A stretch of DNA of 64,000 nt from SVFI01 sp045588655 (GTDB taxonomy: Bacteria > Bacillota > Clostridia > Lachnospirales > Lachnospiraceae), in contig JAZNEP010000043.1 in NCBI GenBank assembly GCA_045588655.1, positions 1-64,000 of the forward strand, given 5' to 3'. Below, one piece after another: positions 58,077 to 64,000 of the stretch. Below the pieces are notes generated by a model that was not told the origin of the DNA, searched no databases, and worked only from the letters and a program-made list of their open reading frames with translations. The position numbers and the translations under genes are program-made. How positions within the stretch are numbered: position 1 is the stretch's first letter; each line of letters starts with the position of its first letter.

Positions 58077-59237
58077 ATGAGAAGAGTTTTCTTGATCGTA
58101 CTTGACAGCTTTGGAATAGGAGCAATGCCGGATGCGGATGCATATGGCGATGTTGGAACGAATACGATAGGGTCATGTGCAACTTCACCGTATTTTGTGC
58201 TGCCGAATATGCAACAACTTGGATTGTTCAATATAGAGGGTGTGGATGTAGGAGGAAAGGTGTCGCCTGTAGCGCAGCCGCTTGCAAAAATCGCACGCAT
58301 GAGGGAAACATCAAATGGAAAGGATACAACCATCGGGCATTGGGAGATTGCAGGTGTGATTTCCGAACATCCATTACCGACGTATCCAAACGGTTTTCCA
58401 AAAGAAATTTTGGAGGAGTTTTCCGAAAAAACAGGAAGAGGTGTGTTATGTAACAAGCCATATTCCGGTACGGAAGTCATCAAAGAATATGGAGATGAGC
58501 ACGTGAAAACAGGTGCACTGATTGTCTATACATCCGCAGATAGTGTGTTTCAGATTGCCGCACATGAGGATGTGGTACCGGTAGAGCAGTTGTATCAATA
58601 TTGTGAAATTGCCAGAAAAATCCTGGTAGGAAAACATGGTGTGGGTCGAGTGATTGCGCGTCCGTTTATCGGAGAGAGCGGCAATTATACAAGGACATCC
58701 AAACGACATGATTATTCGTTGGTTCCACCGAAAAAAACCATACTTTCCTGCATTTCGGAAGCCGGAAAAGACGTGATTGCAATCGGAAAAATATATGATA
58801 TTTTTGCGGGTATCGGAATGACTAAGCATACGTATACAACCGGAAATGCAGATGGAATTGAGAAGACCCTGGAGTATCTTAAGAAAGATTTTGAAGGGTT
58901 ATGCTTTATCAATTTGGTAGATTATGATATGTTATATGGGCATCGCAATGATGTGGACGGATATGCAAAGGCACTTGCGTATTTTGATGAAAAATTGCCG
59001 CAGATTATAGAGAATATGCGACAAGAGGATATCCTCATTCTTACGGCGGATCATGGTTGTGATCCGGGATATACCCAGTCAACCGATCATTCGAGAGAGT
59101 ATACACCGTGTCTGATTTACGGTAAATGTGTGAAAGCTGAAAATATGGGAACAAGAAGTACATTTGCGGATATCGGTGCGACGGTACTGGATTATCTGGG
59201 AGTGAAATGTGAGATAGAAGGCAGCAGTATGCTGTAG
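58077..59237 (+). CDS. deoB: Phosphopentomutase
   Basis: The 386-residue enzyme converts ribose and deoxyribose 1-phosphate to the 5-phosphate in nucleoside breakdown. It opens VFLIVLDSFGIGAMPDADAY, with metal-binding Asp. It also has TSNGKDTTIGHWEIAG, ILTADHGCDPGYTQSTDHSR and VNLVDYDMLYGHRND, all metal-site blocks of DeoB. ATG 58077 lies after GGGAGG (58066-58071); 24 codons of frame before it have no ribosome site. TTGACG (58033) with TACAGC (58055) is a weak promoter candidate. It has no deo partner beside it. Confidence 0.97.
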   Translation: MRRVFLIVLDSFGIGAMPDADAYGDVGTNTIGSCATSPYFVLPNMQQLGLFNIEGVDVGGKVSPVAQPLAKIARMRETSNGKDTTIGHWEIAGVISEHPLPTYPNGFPKEILEEFSEKTGRGVLCNKPYSGTEVIKEYGDEHVKTGALIVYTSADSVFQIAAHEDVVPVEQLYQYCEIARKILVGKHGVGRVIARPFIGESGNYTRTSKRHDYSLVPPKKTILSCISEAGKDVIAIGKIYDIFAGIGMTKHTYTTGNADGIEKTLEYLKKDFEGLCFINLVDYDMLYGHRNDVDGYAKALAYFDEKLPQIIENMRQEDILILTADHGCDPGYTQSTDHSREYTPCLIYGKCVKAENMGTRSTFADIGATVLDYLGVKCEIEGSSML

Positions 59238-59275
59238 ATGCAGGTAAGAGAACATAAGAGCTGGAGGAAAAACAA

Positions 59276-60868
59276 GTGAGTAAATATGGCGCAGAAATAA
59301 ATAAACGTAGAACATTTGCCATTATTTCGCACCCGGATGCGGGAAAAACGACATTGACAGAAAAATTTCTGTTGTACGGAGGAGCGATTAATCTGGCAGG
59401 AAGTGTAAAGGGTAAGGCGACTGCCAGACATGCAGTTTCTGACTGGATGGAAATTGAAAAGGAAAGAGGTATTTCCGTAACGTCTTCGGTATTACAGTTT
59501 GAATATGACGGATTTTGCATCAACATCTTGGATACGCCGGGACATCAGGATTTCTCGGAGGACACATATCGTACCCTCATGGCAGCAGATTCTGCGGTTA
59601 TGGTTATTGATGCAAGTAAAGGTGTTGAAGCACAGACCAGAAAACTGTTTAAAGTTTGTGTGATGCGTAAAATTCCGATTTTTACATTCATTAATAAGAT
59701 GGATCGTGATGCAAATGATACCTTTGAACTGTTAGATGAGATTGAAAAGGAGCTTGGAATCGCGACATGCCCGGTAAACTGGCCGATAGGTTCGGGAAAA
59801 GAATTTAAAGGTGTGTACGAGAGAAAATCACGTAATGTATTTACGTTTTCTGATACGGAAAAGGGTACCAAAGAAGGAGAAACGGAAATTATATCTGTGG
59901 ACGAGACAGAACGTCTTACAAAACAGATTGGAGAAGATGCTTTTGCACTTCTAAATGATGAGATTGAACTTTTGGACGGTGCGAGTGCAGAGTTTGACCT
60001 TGCGGAGGTTCAAAAAGGAAATCTGACACCGGTATTTTTTGGTTCGGCGCTTACAAACTTTGGTGTGGAAGTATTTCTAAAGCATTTCTTGGAAATGACG
60101 ACAACACCATTGCCAAGGCTGTCAGACAAAGGAATGATCGATCCGGTAGAAAATGATTTTTCTGCGTTTGTATTTAAAATTCAGGCCAATATGAATAAAG
60201 CGCACAGAGACAGAGTGGCCTTTATGCGCATCTGTTCCGGACGATTTGATGCAGGTATGGAAGTAAAGCATGTGCAGGGCAATAAAGTGATGCGCTTATC
60301 GCAACCACAGCAGATTATGGCGGATTCCAGAAAAATTTTGGATGAAGCATTTGCAGGTGATATTATCGGAGTATTTGATCCGGGTATTTTTTCTATCGGT
60401 GATACGATATGTATGCCAAAAGAAAATTTCTGCTATGCAGGTATTCCAACGTTTGCTCCGGAACATTTTGCACGTGTGCGTCAGCTTGATACAATGAAGA
60501 GAAAGCAGTTTGTCAAGGGAATCACGCAGATTGCACAAGAAGGTGCGATTCAGATTTTTAAAGAGTTTAATACCGGTATGGAGGAGATTATCGTTGGCGT
60601 GGTAGGTGTACTCCAATTTGATGTGTTAAAATATCGTCTTGAGAATGAATATAATGTTGATATTAGATTAGAACCATTGCCATATGAATATATTCGCTGG
60701 GTAGAGAATGACGACATTGATCTGAATCGTATTGTCGGTACTTCCGATATGAAAAAAGTGACCGATTTAAAAGAGAGACCACTTCTATTGTTTATTAATG
60801 AGTGGAGTGTACAGATGGTATTAAACCGTAACGAAGGATTAGAACTAGCAGAATTTGGAAAGAATTAA
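59276..60868 (+). CDS. prfC: Peptide chain release factor 3
   Basis: The 530-residue GTPase has G1 ISHPDAGKTTLTEK, G2 around ERGISVTSSV, G3 ILDTPGHQDFSEDTYR and G4 FINKMDRDAND, followed by the RF3-specific C-terminal domains (IIVGVVGVLQFDVLKYRLEN). It removes RF1/RF2 from the ribosome after termination. GTG 59276 follows GCTGGAGG. It is 38 bases after deoB and probably shares its transcript. Confidence 0.97.
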   Translation: MSKYGAEINKRRTFAIISHPDAGKTTLTEKFLLYGGAINLAGSVKGKATARHAVSDWMEIEKERGISVTSSVLQFEYDGFCINILDTPGHQDFSEDTYRTLMAADSAVMVIDASKGVEAQTRKLFKVCVMRKIPIFTFINKMDRDANDTFELLDEIEKELGIATCPVNWPIGSGKEFKGVYERKSRNVFTFSDTEKGTKEGETEIISVDETERLTKQIGEDAFALLNDEIELLDGASAEFDLAEVQKGNLTPVFFGSALTNFGVEVFLKHFLEMTTTPLPRLSDKGMIDPVENDFSAFVFKIQANMNKAHRDRVAFMRICSGRFDAGMEVKHVQGNKVMRLSQPQQIMADSRKILDEAFAGDIIGVFDPGIFSIGDTICMPKENFCYAGIPTFAPEHFARVRQLDTMKRKQFVKGITQIAQEGAIQIFKEFNTGMEEIIVGVVGVLQFDVLKYRLENEYNVDIRLEPLPYEYIRWVENDDIDLNRIVGTSDMKKVTDLKERPLLLFINEWSVQMVLNRNEGLELAEFGKN

Positions 60869-60871
60869 AAC

Positions 60872-62101
60872 ATGAGTGATAAATCTAAAAATTTTATTTA
60901 TGCCTGTATTATTATTATATTTGTCGGAATGGTTGTTTCTATTGTCTCTACCGAACTTAGGGGCGGAAGGGAAATGGTTGCAGATGTGGGAAAGACAGAC
61001 TACGTTGATGTAAGTGGACATCAAGGCACGACAGATGTAACTGTGTCAATGCAGGAGAATGAGAAGTCTAGCTCGACCGCGACAGCACAGCAGCAGGCTC
61101 TAACCACCGGTTTATATTATTATGAGTCGCTGACACAGGATGAGAAGGCGATGTATCAGCAGATATATTCTGCAATCACAACCAGAGAGAAGATTTTGCT
61201 GGATACAGTAAATGATGGCGTGGTGGACAAGGTATTTCAGAGTATTATGAACGATCATCCTGAAATTTTTTATTCATCCGCTTATCAATTAGAAAAGCAG
61301 ATGCGTGACTATGTGACGGTAAAAATGTATTTTCAACCCACTTATCACATGACAGAGGAAGAGCAAAAAGCAAACCAGTATGAGATTGAGCGATATGTAC
61401 AGGCGTGTATTTCTGCAATGCCGCAGGGGCTGGATGACTATGGAAAAGTAAAGTACGTTTATGAGTACATTATAAGAAATACAGAATATGAATTAAATTG
61501 TGAGAACAGTCAGAATATATGCTCTGTATTCTTAAATGGAAAAAGTGTATGTCAGGGATATGCAAAAGCGACACAGTATATTCTGTCGAAAATGGGATTT
61601 GAGATTACACTTGCATATGGTACGGTGGGAACCGATCTTCATTCTTGGAATTTGATTAGAGTGGATGGTGATTATTATTACATGGATACCACTTGGGGGG
61701 ATGCAGGATATAGCAGACCGGGAACGGAGCAACAGGTATTGGCGCAACAGGTTGTAAATTATGAGTATTTTTTGATTACAACTCAGCAGATTTCCCGGAC
61801 CCACAGAATAGATAACGTGGTATCACTTCCGGCGTGTATCGCGACACGTAACAATTATTTTGTAAGAGAAGGAAGATATCTGACAAGTGCGGATGAAAGT
61901 GCGGTTCGCGCAGTTGTAGAGTTTGCAAGAACAGCGAGCCCGAATGAGATTTCCTTTATGTGTTCCGATGCTATGGTCTATGAAGAGGTGAAAAATATGC
62001 TGATTACGCGGCAAAAGTTATTTGATTTCGTACCTTCTTCAAATAGTGTTTCGTATAGTTACAATGATAATATGTATACACTGATTTTCTGGATTGAATA
62101 A
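60872..62101 (+). CDS. Membrane-anchored transglutaminase-like protein
   Basis: The 409-residue protein has an N-terminal membrane helix (about residues 6-27, FIYACIIIIFVGMVVSIVST), a Ser/Thr/Gln-rich spacer and an outside transglutaminase-like core. The core carries the Cys in GKSVCQGYAKATQYIL, the His in GTDLHSWNLIRVDGD and the Asp in YYMDTTWGDAG. Such domains are often proteases or peptide-bond enzymes at the cell wall. The start ATG 60872 lies three bases after prfC. It is not part of the standard nusB cluster. Confidence 0.85.
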   Translation: MSDKSKNFIYACIIIIFVGMVVSIVSTELRGGREMVADVGKTDYVDVSGHQGTTDVTVSMQENEKSSSTATAQQQALTTGLYYYESLTQDEKAMYQQIYSAITTREKILLDTVNDGVVDKVFQSIMNDHPEIFYSSAYQLEKQMRDYVTVKMYFQPTYHMTEEEQKANQYEIERYVQACISAMPQGLDDYGKVKYVYEYIIRNTEYELNCENSQNICSVFLNGKSVCQGYAKATQYILSKMGFEITLAYGTVGTDLHSWNLIRVDGDYYYMDTTWGDAGYSRPGTEQQVLAQQVVNYEYFLITTQQISRTHRIDNVVSLPACIATRNNYFVREGRYLTSADESAVRAVVEFARTASPNEISFMCSDAMVYEEVKNMLITRQKLFDFVPSSNSVSYSYNDNMYTLIFWIE

Positions 62102-62152
62102 TAGAAAAAGATTTGATATACTTTTGTTATATAGCGAAAGGAGGACCACAGC

Positions 62153-62542
62153 ATGGAAAAAGATATGACAGAACGTGGTACTTATATGTTAAAAGAAGAT
62201 GATAAATTAGGAGCAGTTCAGATTGCGGATGATGTGGTTGCTATGATCGCATCGCTTGCAGCAACAGAAGTAGATGGCGTGTCAGCGCTGGTTGGAAATA
62301 TTACAAACGAGCTTATGAGTAAAGTCGGAATGAAAAAGCTGACCAAGGGCGTAAAAGTAGAAGTTCTGGAAGGTGTAGTATCGGTAGAACTTGCGATTAT
62401 GATTGAGTACGGATACAATATTCCGCAGACATGTCAAAATGTACAGAATAAAGTAAAAACTGCAATTGAAAATATGACAGGCCTTGATGTATCCGATGTC
62501 AATATACGTATTGCCGGTGTCAACATGCAGGAAATGAAATAA
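62153..62542 (+). CDS. Asp23/Gls24 envelope stress response protein
   Basis: The 129-residue protein has the Asp23 pattern: GAVQIADDVVAMIASLAATE, VEVLEGVVSVELAIMIEYGY and VQNKVKTAIENMTGLDVSDV. In Firmicutes this YqhY-type gene lies next to nusB and is linked to lipid/acetyl-CoA carboxylase balance and envelope stress. ATG 62153 follows GAAAGGAGG. Soluble, likely attached to the inner membrane face through partners. Confidence 0.92.
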   Translation: MEKDMTERGTYMLKEDDKLGAVQIADDVVAMIASLAATEVDGVSALVGNITNELMSKVGMKKLTKGVKVEVLEGVVSVELAIMIEYGYNIPQTCQNVQNKVKTAIENMTGLDVSDVNIRIAGVNMQEMK

Positions 62543-62564
62543 GCGAAAAATTAAGGACTAACAG

Positions 62565-62978
62565 ATGAGTAGAAGTAAACTGAGAGAAAAAGTATTTCAA
62601 TTATTGTTCCGTGTTGCATTTAATTCTGAAGAAGAGTTGCAGCAGCAAACTGAGTTTTTTTTAGAAGACCAGCAACAGGAAGGCGTGACAGAAAGAGAAC
62701 AGGAGCAGATTCAGGAAAGATTTGATAAGGTAATCTCAAAGCTTGCTGAGATAGATGCAAAAATAGATGAGAATACCACAGGATGGAATACAAAGAGACT
62801 TGGCAAGGTGGAGCTTGCAATTCTGCGTCTTGCAATCTTTGAGATTGTTTATGATGAGAGTATTCCGGGTTCTGTTGCAATCAATGAAGCGGTAGAATTA
62901 GCCAAAAAATATGCAGCAGAAGAATCGCCTGCATTTATCAACGGAGTACTTGCTAAGTTTGTGCCAAAGGAAGCGTAG
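62565..62978 (+). CDS. nusB: Transcription antitermination protein NusB
   Basis: The 137-residue protein is all-helical with NusB features: REKVFQLLFRVAFNSEEELQ at the start and TKRLGKVELAILRLAIFEIV, IPGSVAINEAVELAKKYAAE and FINGVLAKF at the end. It binds boxA RNA with NusE (S10) in rRNA antitermination. Start ATG 62565 is 22 bases after asp23. It is close to xseA, three bases downstream. Confidence 0.97.
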   Translation: MSRSKLREKVFQLLFRVAFNSEEELQQQTEFFLEDQQQEGVTEREQEQIQERFDKVISKLAEIDAKIDENTTGWNTKRLGKVELAILRLAIFEIVYDESIPGSVAINEAVELAKKYAAEESPAFINGVLAKFVPKEA

Positions 62979-62981
62979 GCA

Positions 62982-64000
62982 ATGAAACAGAATGTTTATT
63001 CCGTAAGCCAGATTAATAGTTATATTAAAAATATGTTTACACAGGATTTTTTATGCAGTTCCATTTTGATTAAGGGAGAGCTGAGCAATGTGAAATACCA
63101 TGGTTCAGGGCACATTTATTTTACCCTAAAAGATAGTGGAGCTGCTATTTCATGTGTTATGTTTGCGGGGAATCGAGGTGGACTTTCGTTTCGCATGGAA
63201 GATGGTCAGCAGATTATAGCCTCAGGTTCCATAGATGTGTATGAGAGTGCCGGTAAGTACCAGCTCTATGCAAAACAGATTGAACTTGCCGGAGGGGGCG
63301 CGCTTTATGAGCAATATGAGAAGCTGAAGCGCGAAATGGAAGAAATGGGGATGTTTGATTCCTGTTATAAGCAGCCAATTCCCAAATACGTAAAACGTCT
63401 GGGAATCGTAACGGCCGCTACCGGTGCTGCAGTGAGAGATATCATACAAATTGCGAAGAGAAGAAATCCATATATTGAGATTATTTTATATCCGGCAATT
63501 GTACAAGGCGATTATGCGGTCGAGAGCATTGTGGATGGGATTCGAGCAATGGAGCTTGAACAGGTGGATGTTATGATCGTAGGACGCGGTGGAGGAAGTA
63601 TAGAAGATTTGTGGGCATTTAACAGCAGAGAGGTAGCACAGGCTGTATTTGACTGTAGTATTCCTGTGATTTCTGCTGTCGGACATGAAACAGACACCAC
63701 AATTATTGATTATGTGTCCGATTTGAGAGCACCGACTCCTTCCGCAGGTGCAGAACTGGCGGTGTGTGACGTGGAGGCGCTGCTTTGGCAGATTAAGCAG
63801 AGTGCAAGACGTTTGTCGGATGCAATGTATAGCAAATGCGAGAAAGAACGGATGCGGATTGAACATCTGGCTTTAAAAATAAAGTTGGTTTCTCCGGAAG
63901 CCATAATGAAAGAACAACGAATGCGTATTCTTACAAAAGAGAATGAGATTACGAGTCTGATGGAAGCCAAGCTGGAACAGAAAAAACATGAGCTTCAGAT
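62982..64000 (+). CDS. xseA: Exodeoxyribonuclease VII large subunit (partial, runs off the window)
   Basis: From ATG 62982 the frame is open to the window end (339 codons). It has the OB-fold N-terminus (MKQNVYSVSQINSYIKNMF, FLCSSILIKGELSNVKYHGS) and the catalytic domain (VKRLGIVTAATGAAVRDI, VDVMIVGRGGGSIEDLWAFN, VISAVGHETDTTIIDYVSDL). The coiled-coil arm has begun. With XseB it degrades single-stranded DNA into short pieces. Typical length is about 400-450, so roughly 60-110 residues are missing. It starts three bases after nusB, the conserved order. Confidence 0.96.
   Translation, partial: MKQNVYSVSQINSYIKNMFTQDFLCSSILIKGELSNVKYHGSGHIYFTLKDSGAAISCVMFAGNRGGLSFRMEDGQQIIASGSIDVYESAGKYQLYAKQIELAGGGALYEQYEKLKREMEEMGMFDSCYKQPIPKYVKRLGIVTAATGAAVRDIIQIAKRRNPYIEIILYPAIVQGDYAVESIVDGIRAMELEQVDVMIVGRGGGSIEDLWAFNSREVAQAVFDCSIPVISAVGHETDTTIIDYVSDLRAPTPSAGAELAVCDVEALLWQIKQSARRLSDAMYSKCEKERMRIEHLALKIKLVSPEAIMKEQRMRILTKENEITSLMEAKLEQKKHELQ

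Noticed and set aside
1..64000. CRISPR arrays, tRNA, rRNA, insertion sequences, prophage or integrase genes
   Set aside because: I looked for regularly spaced repeats, T-loop motifs, transposase and recombinase motifs, and saw none.

Overview
The window looks like a chromosomal segment from a low-GC, spore-forming, anaerobic Clostridia, most likely Lachnospiraceae. The reasons are a complete spoIIIAA-AH operon, a three-gene NADH/ferredoxin-type [FeFe]-hydrogenase, AT-rich DNA with AGGAGG-type ribosome sites, GTG and TTG starts, and many small transporter/regulator cassettes. The genus cannot be fixed from the sequence alone. I see no rRNA, tRNA, CRISPR array, insertion sequence or prophage.

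Layout. Positions 1-2.3 kb are a decaying edge: the tail of an unrecognised gene, coding remnants, a cytoplasmic leucine-rich-repeat protein with an in-frame tail beyond its stop, a VOC-fold protein and a truncated acetyltransferase. At 2.3-7.6 kb lies a two-component system next to a large FtsX-type permease and its ATPase, with a folded-looking leader between them. At 7.8-11.9 kb is hydC-hydB-hydA, a probable electron-bifurcating hydrogenase. At 12-42 kb is a long accessory stretch built of small independent modules: lipoproteins; a membrane-bound MerR with a zinc ribbon beside a CPBP protease and an ABC exporter; two methyltransferases; a response regulator/ABC/kinase cassette whose promoter element is duplicated in front of a 62-residue membrane protein; two TetR modules with visible operators; two more CPBP proteases; a LytTR/DUF3021 pair; small metabolic enzymes; two divergent MATE exporters; and an ABC transporter coupled to a membrane-anchored HExxH metallopeptidase. 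At 42-45 kb, on the minus strand, are a short-chain dehydrogenase and a Y-family polymerase/YolD operon under a perfect SOS box.

From 45 kb onward the content is mostly core: a YitT/YczE-like membrane protein, a voltage-gated-type K+ channel, an NlpC/P60 cell-wall hydrolase with a WalR-like box, rpsO and pnp with structured leaders, two coiled-coil repeat proteins, spoIIIAA-AH behind a sigma-E-like promoter, then deoB, prfC, a membrane transglutaminase-like protein, asp23, nusB and the start of xseA.

Common theme. The accessory half is dominated by envelope sensing and export: two two-component systems, four ABC export systems, three CPBP proteases, one rhomboid-like protein, two MATE pumps and five DNA-binding regulators. 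This fits defence against peptides and other toxic compounds in a crowded habitat. The most promising under-described items are the five-repeat coiled-coil pair at 51.2-52.8 kb, the MerR/zinc-ribbon/CPBP/ABC cassette, the ABC-HEAFH protease operon with its palindromic operator, the shared 63-bp promoter element, and the folded RNA candidates at 4281-4359 and 48859-48939.
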